Source: Arenicellales bacterium
GTDB lineage: Bacteria; Pseudomonadota; Gammaproteobacteria; Arenicellales; JAJDZL01
Assembly: GCA_951813075.1 (NCBI GenBank)
Contig: OX638343.1
Span: forward strand, 124,001-188,000
Direction: 5' to 3'
DNA: 64,000 bases
Under the pieces are notes generated by a model. The model was not told where the DNA came from and searched no databases. It saw only the letters and a list, made by a program, of their open reading frames with translations. Below, one piece after another: positions 12,941 to 22,455 of the stretch; position 1 is the stretch's first letter, and each line of letters starts with the position of its first letter. The position numbers and the translations under genes were made by a program.

Positions 12941-15631
12941 ATGTCAGATAGTTTTAACACGCGAACGACTCTAGAGGTCAATCGTCGATCTTACGAAATT
13001 CACTCCCTCCAGCGCTTGAGCGATCGTTACGATGTAATGTCGCTACCTTATTCATTGAAGATTTTGCTGGAGAATCTTCTTCGATGCGAAAACGGCGTCG
13101 ACGTAACGACAGATCAAATTGTCTCAATTGCAAATTGGGATGAGAATAATCCGCCGCAAACCGAGATTGGTTTTTCGCCTACGCGTGTGTTGATGCAGGA
13201 CTTCACCGGTGTTCCGGCAATCGTCGATCTTGCGTCCATGAGAGATTCCCTGGCTGAAATGGGCTATGATCCGAGAGCTGTAAATCCAGTAGTCCGAACT
13301 GATCTGGTAATCGATCATTCGGTCATGGTCGACCATTTCGGAACAGGCAATGCAATCGACCTGAATTCCATATTGGAATACAAAAGGAATACCGAACGCT
13401 ATTCGTTCTTGCGATGGGGCCAGAATTCCTTCAGTCAGTTCAGTGTGGTACCGCCGTCTACCGGTATCGTTCATCAGGTTAATCTGGAATTTCTGGCGAC
13501 CGTAATCAGCGAAAAGCACATTGAAGACAAGCTGTTTGCCTTTCCCGATACTGTTGTAGGTACAGACTCGCACACCACCATGATCAACGGAATCGGCGTA
13601 CTTGGATGGGGTGTCGGTGGCATTGAGGCTGAGGCGGCCATGCTGGGTGAGTCAATTGCAATGCTGTTACCGCGGGTTGTCGGCTGTAAGCTCCGCGGTT
13701 CGTTGCCGGAAGGTGCTACGGCCACCGACCTGGTGCTCACTGTTGTGGAGTTGCTTCGAAATCATGGCGTAGTCGGTAAATTTGTGGAATTTTTCGGTGA
13801 TGGACTGGATACTCTTTCGGTATCGGATCAGGCGACAATATCCAATATGGCACCAGAATATGGTGCTACGTGCGGAGTTTTCCCGATCAATGCAAATACG
13901 CTGAAATATCTGCGATTGACTGGTCGCAACGAAAGTGCGGTTGCGCTGGTCGAGGCATACGCCAAGCACCAGGGAATGTTCAAAGAGCCCGGGCATGTAG
14001 GCCAGGCGCGCTACAACGAACTGGTTGAGTTGGATCTGTCTGAAGTGGAACCCAGTCTTGCCGGTCCGAAAAGACCTCAGGATCGAGTTCTTCTACGCGA
14101 AGCAAAAAAAACAGTCGCAAGCAGTATCAAAACACTTCGCTCTGCACAATCGGGTGCAAAAGGTATTGATATCGACATTGATGGTCAGCCGGTGACATTG
14201 TCCGATGGGGACATCGTGGTGGCTGCGATCACAAGTTGTACCAATACTTCGAATCCAGCTGTAATCGTGGCATCGGGTCTGTTGGCGAAGAAAGCAGTCG
14301 AAGCCGGTTTAACCGTAAAGCCTTGGGTAAAGACATCTCTTGCTCCCGGATCACAGGTAGTGAGTGAATATCTGGAACAGTCCGGTCTGATGGATTCTCT
14401 GGAAAAACTTGGTTTCGCTGTTGTCGGTTATGGTTGTACAACCTGTATAGGAAACAGCGGTCCGCTGCCGGAAAGCGTAGCCAATGGAATAAAGGAAGGT
14501 GAACTCGTCGTCAGTTCCGTACTCTCGGGAAATCGAAATTTCGAGGGGCGGGTTCATGCGGCGGTCAAGATGAACTTCCTTGCATCGCCGCCATTGGTGG
14601 TTGCCTATGCACTTGCTGGCTCGATGAATGTGGATTTACACAGCGACCCCATTGGTGTCGGTTCGGACGGTAGCGAAGTCTACTTGAAGGATATCTGGCC
14701 GACGAATCGAGAAATTAACGAAGTGATCGACAGTTTTGTGAATGACGAACTGTTCCGAAAAAAATATGCCCATGTTTTCCGGGGAGACGACAATTGGGCT
14801 CAAATCCCGGTCGTGCAATCCAGTCGGTATAAGTGGGATGATTCCTCTACGTATATTCGAAAGGCCCCTTACATTAGCAGTGTTGCCAATATGCCAAACC
14901 GTATCGGCGACATTAAAGGTGCGCGCGTGCTGGCGATGCTTGGTGACAGCGTCACAACCGACCATATCTCGCCCGCTGGAGCCATCATGCCCAGCAGTCC
15001 AGCGGGGCAGTATCTGATCGAACGAGGCGTGCATGCATCCAACTTCAATTCGTATGGTTCACGTCGGGGCAATCACGAGGTTATGATGAGAGGAACGTTT
15101 GCAAACGTTCGTCTGAAAAATGAGTTGGCACCCGGCACGGAGGGTGGATGGACTCGACACATGCCTTCCGGGGATACCATGTCAATTTATGATGCCTCCG
15201 TGCGCTATGTCGAACAGAGAACGCCTTTGATCATAATTGGCGGCAAGGAATACGGTTCCGGATCCTCCAGAGATTGGGCCGCCAAAGGTCCGCTTCTACT
15301 CGGTGTCAAGGCGGTTATTGTGGAAACTTACGAAAGAATTCACCGCTCCAACCTGGCTGGTATGGGCATTTTGCCATTGCAATTCCAGGAGGGTGATACG
15401 AGACACTCACTGAATTTGACCGGTGAGGAGGTTTTTCACATCAATGGACTGGAAAAGGGTGTCAGGGAAGTCGAGGTCGTCGCCACGCGCAATGATGGTT
15501 CTCATGAGAAATTTTTCGCTGTCGTGAGGATAGATACGCCGCGGGAATGGGAGTACTATCAGAGTCAAGGTATTTTGCGGTATGTTCTCAAGCGGCTGAC
15601 GAATCGACCGCAGATCAAGGATGTAGTCTGA
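12941..15631 (+). CDS. acnA: Aconitate hydratase A
   Basis: TCA-cycle enzyme interconverting citrate and isocitrate, with a [4Fe-4S] cluster. The protein has 896 residues. Cluster cysteines are visible in ITSCTNTSNP (about 433) and GYGCTTCIGNSGP (about 499 and 502); DFTGVPAIVDLASMRD and GTDSHTTMINGIGVLGWGVGG are diagnostic, and the swivel domain follows (VTTDHISPAGAI, GKEYGSGSSRDWA). The start MSDSFNTRTTLEVN is chosen because the family begins here and AGGAA precedes it; the frame runs 30 codons further upstream without similarity. Monocistronic; convergent with yciB. Confidence 0.96.
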   Translation: MSDSFNTRTTLEVNRRSYEIHSLQRLSDRYDVMSLPYSLKILLENLLRCENGVDVTTDQIVSIANWDENNPPQTEIGFSPTRVLMQDFTGVPAIVDLASMRDSLAEMGYDPRAVNPVVRTDLVIDHSVMVDHFGTGNAIDLNSILEYKRNTERYSFLRWGQNSFSQFSVVPPSTGIVHQVNLEFLATVISEKHIEDKLFAFPDTVVGTDSHTTMINGIGVLGWGVGGIEAEAAMLGESIAMLLPRVVGCKLRGSLPEGATATDLVLTVVELLRNHGVVGKFVEFFGDGLDTLSVSDQATISNMAPEYGATCGVFPINANTLKYLRLTGRNESAVALVEAYAKHQGMFKEPGHVGQARYNELVELDLSEVEPSLAGPKRPQDRVLLREAKKTVASSIKTLRSAQSGAKGIDIDIDGQPVTLSDGDIVVAAITSCTNTSNPAVIVASGLLAKKAVEAGLTVKPWVKTSLAPGSQVVSEYLEQSGLMDSLEKLGFAVVGYGCTTCIGNSGPLPESVANGIKEGELVVSSVLSGNRNFEGRVHAAVKMNFLASPPLVVAYALAGSMNVDLHSDPIGVGSDGSEVYLKDIWPTNREINEVIDSFVNDELFRKKYAHVFRGDDNWAQIPVVQSSRYKWDDSSTYIRKAPYISSVANMPNRIGDIKGARVLAMLGDSVTTDHISPAGAIMPSSPAGQYLIERGVHASNFNSYGSRRGNHEVMMRGTFANVRLKNELAPGTEGGWTRHMPSGDTMSIYDASVRYVEQRTPLIIIGGKEYGSGSSRDWAAKGPLLLGVKAVIVETYERIHRSNLAGMGILPLQFQEGDTRHSLNLTGEEVFHINGLEKGVREVEVVATRNDGSHEKFFAVVRIDTPREWEYYQSQGILRYVLKRLTNRPQIKDVV

Positions 15632-15694
15632 CTGGCTCCGGCTTGAAGTCAGGATTGGATTGAACCAGAATTGATTAGCCGAGCGTCTATGCTA

Positions 15695-16279
15695 TCAGTC
15701 GGGCTCAGTCGCTGAAACAGCTTGTTCGTCCTTGCTGGCAGTTCGTGCCATCAGGAAAATTTCTATGAACATAAAAATTGCGGTGAGGATAAGTACGCCA
15801 AACACTTTGAAATTCACCCAGATTTCTTCGCGACGGGCTTCGTCCAGTTCCAGGCCGTAGTAGAAGGCGACATAGATGTTGAGCGTACCGACAGCGTAAG
15901 CAAACACTGCCCAGTGTAAATTAAACCTGCGTACTGCCTGTTTGGGAAGTTGAATTTTGTCCGCCATCAGCGCTTCTACGACGGTGCGTTTGGTTACAAA
16001 TTGAGAAAATAAGATGATTGACCCCAGAATCCAGTAAACGATCGTTGTTTTCCATTTGATGAAAACAGGATCGCGCAGTAAGATTGTCAGTCCTCCGAAG
16101 ACAACCAGTGCTGCCAGAGTGATAACGTGCATCTTCTCGAAGCGTCTGTGTTTCAGCCAGAACGCAACCATTTGGACAAACGACGCGACGATTGCCACAC
16201 CTGTTGCAACATAGATGTCATACATCTTGTATGCGACAAAAAACAGGACTAATGGAAAAAGATCAAATAGAAGTTTCAT
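15695..16279 (-). CDS. yciB: Inner membrane-spanning protein YciB (septation protein A)
   Basis: Multi-pass inner-membrane protein linked to envelope synthesis and septation. The 194 residues begin MKLLFDLFPLVLFFVAYKM, the family hallmark, and contain about five hydrophobic segments plus the conserved GGLTILLRDPVFIKWKTTIV and LNIYVAFYYG regions. The C-terminus is charged and cytoplasmic in character. It is divergent from the MATE gene with tRNA-Leu in between on the same strand as yciB, so the tRNA may be read just ahead of it. The exact molecular function is unsettled for the family. Confidence 0.93.
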   Translation of the reverse strand: MKLLFDLFPLVLFFVAYKMYDIYVATGVAIVASFVQMVAFWLKHRRFEKMHVITLAALVVFGGLTILLRDPVFIKWKTTIVYWILGSIILFSQFVTKRTVVEALMADKIQLPKQAVRRFNLHWAVFAYAVGTLNIYVAFYYGLELDEARREEIWVNFKVFGVLILTAIFMFIEIFLMARTASKDEQAVSATEPD

Positions 16280-16302
16280 ATAACTACAGAATCAGGTAGC
16301 GC

Positions 16303-16390
16303 TGGTGCCGGGAGAGAGACTCGAACTCTCACGGTGTTTCCACCACCGGATTTTGAGTCCGGCGCGTCTGCCAAATTTCGCCATCCCGGC
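16303..16390 (-). tRNA. tRNA-Leu (anticodon CAA)
   Basis: The minus strand reads a class II tRNA: acceptor GCCGGGA pairing with TCCCGGC, discriminator A and an encoded CCA. The anticodon loop CTCAAAA gives CAA (decodes UUG), there is a long variable arm, and the T-loop is GTTCGAGTC. Length is 88 bases including CCA. It lies between yciB and the MATE gene. Confidence 0.96.
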
Positions 16391-16476
16391 TGATGTGCCC
16401 ATAAAGACAGGCTATTTTACAACAACTGCAATTCATTCGTGTTTGTGCGGGTTTGAGAATTTTACGGTAAGCTGAA

Positions 16477-17838
16477 GTGTTGATTGCCTCTGGAGGAAAA
16501 TCGGTTTCTGTTTTTGAAAAGAAGCTCAGACCTTTGCATAAAACCGTCCTGAATCTGACTTGGCCGGTAATCATTGCCAATCTGAGTCTGCCGCTCGCAG
16601 GTGCCGTCGACACCGCAGTCGTTGGCCATCTCCCCAACCCAGCTTATATTGGGGCCGTTGCGCTCGGAGCATTGGTTTTCAGTTCGCTTTTCTGGCTGGT
16701 CAGTTTCCTTCGCATGGGAACGACAGGGTTGGTCGCGCAGTGTGTAGGATCCAATGATCACGCAGAAGTGACAGCAACTTTTGTTCGCGGACTTGGTGTG
16801 GCTGTGGTGATTGGTGGGATCCTGATCGTATTCCAGACACTGATTGGAAGCACTGTGTTTTGGTTCTTCGACGCTTCTTCAGAAGTCGAGAAATTTGCAT
16901 TGGACTATTACGGTATCCGAATCTGGAGCGTGATGTTCATGCTGTTCAATCTCGTTGTCCTTGGCCTTTTGTTCGGGTTGCAGCGTATGCGTACCGCTTT
17001 GCTGTTGCAACTGCTGCTGAATGGCATGAACATCATACTGGATTTGATTTTCGTACTCGGATTCGGGTGGTCCGTTCGCGGTGTAGCGGCAGCCACGATG
17101 ATCAGCGAGATTGTGACAGCGATTGTCGGCCTGGTGGTATGCGTAAAAATTTTAGGCATTTCACTTCACGTTCCCAATCAGTTGCGAGTTATCTTCAATA
17201 AACAGAAGTTGATTGAGATGTCAAAGGTCAATGCCAATATCATGATCAGAACACTCTGTCTGGAGATCGTGCTGATTTCTTTCATGTGGCACAGCTCGAG
17301 CAGCGGAGATGTCATTCTGGCGGCAAATGCGGTTTTGCTCCATCTTTTTCACTTTCTGGCATTTGGCCTCGATGGATTTGCTCACGCTGCGGAAGCACTC
17401 GCCGGCGCCGCGTATGGTGCGAAAAATCGTACAAAATTACGTAATATTGTATCGGTCACGCTATTCTGGTCATTGTTGGTTGCATTGTGTTTCTGTCTGA
17501 TCTACTGGATCGGTGGCAGTTTCATCATTTCGCTCGTTACGGGAATCGAAGAAGTGCGCCAAGGTGCTGATGAGTACCTCATTTGGCTTGTAGTCGCACC
17601 TTTACTCTGTGTTTGGCCATTCCTTTACGATGGTGTTTATATCGGCATGACGCGAACAGTTGAGATGAGAAACTTCATGATCATTTCAATGTTGGTGTAT
17701 TTTATGGTTGCATTCTTTACAACCAAGGCATTCGACAATCACGGATTGTGGTTGGCGCTTATGATCTTCATGGTCATTCGCGGGTTGACCTTGGGTCTGT
17801 GGTTTCGACGCATTGAAGTTCGAGTAGGTGTCGCGTAA
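16477..17838 (+). CDS. MATE family efflux transporter, DinF type
   Basis: Twelve-helix cation-coupled multidrug/toxin exporter of the inner membrane. The segment LSLPLAGAVDTAVVGHL with the downstream FLRMGTTGLVAQ matches DinF proteins closely; two halves of about six helices each are visible and the total is about 450 residues. The start is unclear. The frame opens with GTG-TTG at 16477, but a good Shine-Dalgarno GGAGG lies at 16492-16496, pointing to a start slightly further in; the DinF alignment begins near LHKTVLNLTW (a TTG). Substrate unknown. Confidence 0.88.
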   Translation: MLIASGGKSVSVFEKKLRPLHKTVLNLTWPVIIANLSLPLAGAVDTAVVGHLPNPAYIGAVALGALVFSSLFWLVSFLRMGTTGLVAQCVGSNDHAEVTATFVRGLGVAVVIGGILIVFQTLIGSTVFWFFDASSEVEKFALDYYGIRIWSVMFMLFNLVVLGLLFGLQRMRTALLLQLLLNGMNIILDLIFVLGFGWSVRGVAAATMISEIVTAIVGLVVCVKILGISLHVPNQLRVIFNKQKLIEMSKVNANIMIRTLCLEIVLISFMWHSSSSGDVILAANAVLLHLFHFLAFGLDGFAHAAEALAGAAYGAKNRTKLRNIVSVTLFWSLLVALCFCLIYWIGGSFIISLVTGIEEVRQGADEYLIWLVVAPLLCVWPFLYDGVYIGMTRTVEMRNFMIISMLVYFMVAFFTTKAFDNHGLWLALMIFMVIRGLTLGLWFRRIEVRVGVA

Positions 17839-17882
17839 CATAATTGATTGACCGATTGAAACTAGTTTGAGGAACCAACGAT

Positions 17883-18725
17883 ATGGCCGAAAATCCTTTA
17901 ATCAGCGCTGATGAAGCGTTATCTCTGTTTGGAAAACCGGACGTCAAGTTCGCAGATGCCACTTGGTATATGCCCAATGTTCCGAGCAACGCCTATGATG
18001 CGTATCGAGAGGACCATATTCCGGGTTCGGTTTATTTTGACATCGATGCGATCGCTGAATCTGGAAGCGATCTGCCGCACATGTTTCCCTCGTTGGACAC
18101 ATTTTCCGAGCGAGTAGGAAATCTTGGCATCTCCGAAACTGATTGCGTCGTTGTCTACGATCGGTCAAAGTTCGTTGCTTCGGCACGTGCCTGGTGGATG
18201 TTTCGTTCATTCGGGCATCAGAGCGTCCGGGTCCTGGATGGTGGACTCTCCGCTTGGAAGAGGGCAGGAGGTTTGATCGATGATCAACCGACTCAGGTGA
18301 ATCACACGACCTATACAGGTTCACCTGCCGGTGATTCAATCATTCTGAGAGAGGAACTCGCGGTCAATCTGCACGATCAATCCATGGCACTTCTGGATGC
18401 GCGTTCGTATGGGCGTTTCAGCGGGAACGAGCCGGAACCGCGCCCCGGGCTTCAGGGAGGCCATATTCCCGGAAGCCTGAACATGTATTACGGCGACGTC
18501 ATGGATTCAGATGGCTTCATGAAGTCGTCTGACGAAATTGCTGATCTCCTACGATCGCTCTCGGTCAGCTCGGACAAAGCAATCGTCACCACTTGTGGTT
18601 CAGGTGTAACCGCAGCAATTTTGCTGTTGGCAATCCATCAGTTGCGTCAAGACGACCTGCGGCTCTACGATGGTTCATGGACTGAATGGGCATTGCATCC
18701 TGACAGTCCCATCGAAAGCGGCTGA
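17883..18725 (+). CDS. sseA: 3-mercaptopyruvate sulfurtransferase
   Basis: Tandem rhodanese protein that moves sulfur from mercaptopyruvate (or thiosulfate) to acceptors. Two rhodanese domains are seen: an inactive N-terminal one (DHIPGSVYFDIDAI, VVVYDRS) and an active C-terminal one (LLDARSYGRFSG, GGHIPGSLN) whose catalytic loop CGSGVTA near residue 239 is the mercaptopyruvate type. The 280 residues are the normal length. GAGGAA precedes the ATG. The stop lies four bases before queA, so the two are probably co-transcribed. Confidence 0.94.
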   Translation: MAENPLISADEALSLFGKPDVKFADATWYMPNVPSNAYDAYREDHIPGSVYFDIDAIAESGSDLPHMFPSLDTFSERVGNLGISETDCVVVYDRSKFVASARAWWMFRSFGHQSVRVLDGGLSAWKRAGGLIDDQPTQVNHTTYTGSPAGDSIILREELAVNLHDQSMALLDARSYGRFSGNEPEPRPGLQGGHIPGSLNMYYGDVMDSDGFMKSSDEIADLLRSLSVSSDKAIVTTCGSGVTAAILLLAIHQLRQDDLRLYDGSWTEWALHPDSPIESG

Positions 18726-18729
18726 ATAG

Positions 18730-19773
18730 ATGGGAGAGTCTCAGGGGAGTCCGATTGTCAACCCGTTTGATTTTGATCTGCCAGCAGACCGGATTGCCCA
18801 ACGTCCGACAACCAATCGCACGGCAAGCCGCCTGTTGGTTGTGGATGACAGTCAGCGCGAAATTGCGTTTTCCCAACTGGAACAGGTTTTGTATCCAGGA
18901 GATCTTCTTGTCTGTAACGACAGCAAGGTCATTCCGGCGAGGCTTGAGGGCTTCAAGACTACGGGCGGACGAGTCGAGATACTGATCGAGAGAATCATCG
19001 GCAATCATTGCATCTGGGCACAGATGAGATCGCGACGACCCTGCAGGATAGGAAGTTTGGTCATCGTTGATGAACGATTTCCTTTGACAGTTCGAGGTCG
19101 GGTGCGGGATCTTTTCGTTCTGACGGTCAGCAACAAGTTTGAAATCAAAGATGTGATCGAACACTCCGGAAGCGTGCCATTGCCTCCCTACATCGATCGA
19201 CCTGCTGAATCTGAGGACATTTCAAGATATCAGACTGTCTACGCAAAAAATTCAGGATCGGTTGCTGCCCCCACTGCTGGATTGCACTTTGATCAGGCAT
19301 TGATCAATCGATTGCATCAGGTTGGGATCAAGACCGCGTTCATAACGTTGCATGTCGGTGCCGGTACATTTGCACCAGTTCGCGATACCGATATTTCGAG
19401 GCACACACTCCACAGTGAACGCTACGAGATTTCCGAATCTACCAGCGAAGCGATCCGAGCGACGCGGAAGCTGGGAGGCCGCATCATCGCCGTAGGAACC
19501 ACCTCGGTGCGCGTATTGGAAACCGCTGCTGCGATAAACTCATTCATCCGACCATCTGTCGGAGAAACGAATATTTTCATCAAACCAGGCTTCACTTTTC
19601 GGGTGACACAGGCGCTGATTACGAATTTCCACCTTCCTCGATCGACGCTGATGATGCTGGTTTGCGCGTTCGGCGGAACCGAGAGAGTGAAAAACGCCTA
19701 TCGCTATGCAATTGACTATGGCTTTCGGTTCTACAGTTATGGCGATGCGATGTTCATCGAACCACAACGGTAG
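18730..19773 (+). CDS. queA: tRNA preQ1(34) S-adenosylmethionine ribosyltransferase-isomerase
   Basis: Builds the epoxycyclopentane ring of queuosine in tRNA using SAM. The 347-residue protein shows LPADRIAQRP near the start, CNDSKVIPARL, GRVEILIER, the conserved PLPPYIDR, the substrate region AAPTAGLHF, HVGAGTFAPV and the C-terminal FHLPRSTLMMLV. The family's usual partner tgt is not beside it here; instead it follows sseA and precedes a HIT gene. Nothing is missing compared with E. coli QueA. Confidence 0.97.
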   Translation: MGESQGSPIVNPFDFDLPADRIAQRPTTNRTASRLLVVDDSQREIAFSQLEQVLYPGDLLVCNDSKVIPARLEGFKTTGGRVEILIERIIGNHCIWAQMRSRRPCRIGSLVIVDERFPLTVRGRVRDLFVLTVSNKFEIKDVIEHSGSVPLPPYIDRPAESEDISRYQTVYAKNSGSVAAPTAGLHFDQALINRLHQVGIKTAFITLHVGAGTFAPVRDTDISRHTLHSERYEISESTSEAIRATRKLGGRIIAVGTTSVRVLETAAAINSFIRPSVGETNIFIKPGFTFRVTQALITNFHLPRSTLMMLVCAFGGTERVKNAYRYAIDYGFRFYSYGDAMFIEPQR

Positions 19774-19807
19774 TTGACCAAAGTTTAGGGAACAGGGGAG
19801 AGTTGAT

Positions 19808-20236
19808 ATGGTTGAAGATACGAATTGCATTTTCTGCAAAATTGTTGCGGGAGAAATTCCCAGCATTAATGTATACGAAAACGAGCATGTGCTGGCGTTC
19901 ATGGATATCAACCCAGTGTCGGTAGGGCATGTACTGGTCATTCCGAAGGGGCATTGGAGCGATCTTTATGCCATGCCTGATGAGCAGTTGGGGTTTGTTG
20001 CAGCGTCCGTGAGGAGAGTTGCAAATTCAGTCAGAAATGCATTGAAGCCAGACGGAATCAGCATAAACCAGGCGAATGGCAAAGGTGCCGCTCAGTCGAT
20101 TTTGCACTATCACGTTCACATCGTTCCGCGTACCATGGGCGATAATTTGAAGATTAACTGGAATCTCGAACCAGGCGACATGAATGTGATTACCGAGGTT
20201 GCGCAGCGGATCAGACTGCAACTGAGACCGATGTAA
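19808..20236 (+). CDS. HIT family hydrolase
   Basis: Histidine-triad nucleotide-binding protein (HinT/Hit-like), likely hydrolysing nucleoside phosphoramidates or dinucleoside polyphosphates. In its 142 residues the N-terminal CIFCKIVAGEIPS and the triad HYHVHIVPR near residue 98 are clear. A good ribosome site (AGGGGAG) precedes the ATG. It ends the sseA-queA-HIT run; the next gene is more than 250 bases away. Confidence 0.9.
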   Translation: MVEDTNCIFCKIVAGEIPSINVYENEHVLAFMDINPVSVGHVLVIPKGHWSDLYAMPDEQLGFVAASVRRVANSVRNALKPDGISINQANGKGAAQSILHYHVHIVPRTMGDNLKINWNLEPGDMNVITEVAQRIRLQLRPM

Positions 20237-20391
20237 ACGGCCAATAAATGTCACAAGGCTGCGTGCAACTTAACCGACCAGTCGCCAACAGAGTCTCGAA
20301 TCCCTACAATTTAAAACGCACATTTCAATGGAGATTTGGATGTGTAATTTTTATGGCAATCCGAAATGTTGTTTTGTATATTTCACAAAAA

Positions 20392-20421
20392 TTCATAAAC
20401 AATTTGAATTTGCTGTATAAG
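20392..20421 (+). promoter_or_regulatory. Candidate sigma-70 promoter of the acyl-CoA synthetase/ABC operon
   Basis: TTCATA at 20392-20397 and TATAAG at 20416-20421 are 18 bases apart. An inverted repeat TCGCTTTG/CAAAGCGA at 20425-20452 starts right behind the -10, over the expected transcription start, where a repressor could bind. Position and spacing are suggestive only. Confidence 0.4.
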
Positions 20422-20463
20422 TAATCGCTTTGAACTATTGGGCACAAAGCGAATTCTAATAAG

Positions 20464-20479
20464 ATCAGCGCGCGCTGAT
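20464..20479. promoter_or_regulatory. 16-bp perfect palindrome, candidate operator
   Basis: ATCAGCGCGCGCTGAT is fully self-complementary and lies 15 bases upstream of the synthetase ATG, downstream of the candidate promoter and the 8-bp inverted repeat. A palindrome here suits a homodimeric repressor such as a TetR or MarR family member; no regulator gene is adjacent. Confidence 0.45.
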
Positions 20480-20494
20480 GAATCGAGATAAGCA

Positions 20495-22444
20495 ATGAAA
20501 ATTGACCCCAAATTAGATACCTTTCCGAAATTGTTAATGAATCGGAAGATTCTGTCACCGGATCGTCCAGCGATTCGGGAAAAAGATCTTGGAATCTGGC
20601 AGACTTGGAATTGGGCGCAGGTATGTGACGAGGTTCGGAGTTTGGCCTGTGGTCTGGCGGCTGCAGGGTTCAAACGCGGTGACAAGCTCGCAATCGTCGG
20701 CGACAACAGACCCCGACTCTATTGGGGTATGGCCGCTGCCCAGTGTCTTGGAGGAATACCAGTCCCGCTCTATCAGGACTCGGTGGTGCAGGAAATGGAA
20801 TACGTCATCAATCATGCTGACGTTCGATTCGCGCTGGTTGAAGACCAAGAACAGGTCGACAAGATGTTGGAGTTGTCTCCGAAATGCCCCAAACTGGAGC
20901 AAATCTACTACGATGATCCTCGAGGTCTTGTCCACTACACTCCAAAGAATCTGCATAACTACGACTATCTCATCGAAGATGGCGTTAAATTTTACGCCGA
21001 TAATCCGGATTACCTTGACAGCGAAATTGCCAAGGGCATCAAGTCCGATATTTCTGTCATACTCTATACATCGGGAACGACAGGATTTCCCAAAGGTGTG
21101 ATCCTGACTTACGAAAATATCCTGTCTACGGTGAACAGTTCGATTGAATTCGACTCGCTGACCGAAAAGGAAGAATGTCTGGCCTATCTGCCTATGGCGT
21201 GGGTTGGAGATCATATCTTCTCTTATGCCCAGTCGTATGTGGCTGGATTCTGTGTCAGTTGCCCGGAGAGCGGGGAGACTGTGTTACATGACATGCAGGA
21301 AATCGGTCCGACCTATTTTTTCAGTCCACCCAGAATTTTTGAGAACCTTTTGACCACCGTGCTCGTGCGCATGGAAGACGCCAGTTGGATAAAGCGCAAG
21401 ATGTTTGATTACTTCATGAACGTTGCCAAACGTTGTGGAGTCAACATTCTGGAAGGGCGTTCCGTGAATCCGCTTGATCGGTTGCTCTATTTGATCGGTA
21501 AGATTGTCGTTTACGGACCACTTAAAAATACGATGGGTTTCAGTCGTATGCGTCTCGCCTATACAGCAGGGGAAGCGATCGGGCCTGAAATATTTGAATT
21601 TTTTCGTTCTTTGGGAATCAATATCAAGCAACTCTACGGTCAGACTGAGGCTTCGGTCTACATCACGGTACAAACTGACGACAATGTCAAGCCAGACACA
21701 TGCGGCCCGCCTTTTCCGGGGGTTGAAGTCAAGATATCCGATGCAGGTGAGATTTTGTACAAGAGTCCGGGTGTGTTCAAGAGTTATTACAAGAATCCGG
21801 AAGCCACATTGTCAACCAGAACCGGTGACGGTTGGGTGTTTACCGGTGATGCCGGCTATTTTGACGATGACGGTCATCTGAAAATCATTGACCGGGTCAA
21901 GGATGTCGGTCGATTGAACGACGGAACCCTGTTCGCACCGAAATTTCTTGAGAACAAACTGAAATTCTTTCCTCAGATTCGTGAAGCGGTAACGTTCGGA
22001 GATGGTAGGGATTACGTTGGCGCATTCATCAATATCGATCTTGAAGCGGTTGGCAACTGGGCTGAAAGACACAATGTCGCGTACGCGAGCTATCAGGAAC
22101 TTGCCGCCAATCCGCAGGTCTATGAAATGATCAGGAAATGCATCGAAAAAACCAACCGGGATCTTTCCGCTGATTCGGAAATCGCAGGATCCCAGATCAA
22201 ACGATTCCTGATCCTTCACAAGGAGTTGGATGCAGACGATGGCGAATTGACTCGGACCAGAAAAGTTCGACGAAGAATTATCAACGAGCGATTCACCAGC
22301 CTGATTGACGCACTGTATTCCGAATCGAGCCGCGGTCACATCGAAAATATTGTCACATTTGAGGATGGCCGCAAGGGCACGATGATTGCCGATCTGGAAA
22401 TACAGGATATTGCTACCTTTGATCATATGAAATTGGCGAGTTAG
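20495..22444 (+). CDS. AMP-dependent acyl-CoA synthetase, long-chain type
   Basis: Activates a carboxylic acid to its CoA thioester through an acyl-adenylate. The 649 residues show the P-loop ILYTSGTTGFPKGVILTY (about 188), GQTEASVY (about 381), and GDAGYFDDDGHLKIIDRVKD (about 449), with the long-chain-type C-terminus. The genuine substrate is open: this type of large synthetase is often found leading a Liv-type ABC transporter, as here, where livG starts 11 bases after its stop. Co-transcription suggests it activates whatever the transporter imports. Palindromic sites lie upstream. Confidence 0.88.
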   Translation: MKIDPKLDTFPKLLMNRKILSPDRPAIREKDLGIWQTWNWAQVCDEVRSLACGLAAAGFKRGDKLAIVGDNRPRLYWGMAAAQCLGGIPVPLYQDSVVQEMEYVINHADVRFALVEDQEQVDKMLELSPKCPKLEQIYYDDPRGLVHYTPKNLHNYDYLIEDGVKFYADNPDYLDSEIAKGIKSDISVILYTSGTTGFPKGVILTYENILSTVNSSIEFDSLTEKEECLAYLPMAWVGDHIFSYAQSYVAGFCVSCPESGETVLHDMQEIGPTYFFSPPRIFENLLTTVLVRMEDASWIKRKMFDYFMNVAKRCGVNILEGRSVNPLDRLLYLIGKIVVYGPLKNTMGFSRMRLAYTAGEAIGPEIFEFFRSLGINIKQLYGQTEASVYITVQTDDNVKPDTCGPPFPGVEVKISDAGEILYKSPGVFKSYYKNPEATLSTRTGDGWVFTGDAGYFDDDGHLKIIDRVKDVGRLNDGTLFAPKFLENKLKFFPQIREAVTFGDGRDYVGAFINIDLEAVGNWAERHNVAYASYQELAANPQVYEMIRKCIEKTNRDLSADSEIAGSQIKRFLILHKELDADDGELTRTRKVRRRIINERFTSLIDALYSESSRGHIENIVTFEDGRKGTMIADLEIQDIATFDHMKLAS

Positions 22445-22455
22445 CGTTTTCAACT

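Noticed and set aside
16329-16761. Minus-strand frames over tRNA-Leu and the start of the MATE gene
   Set aside because: The tRNA folds completely and the MATE frame is clearly coding; the minus frames match nothing.
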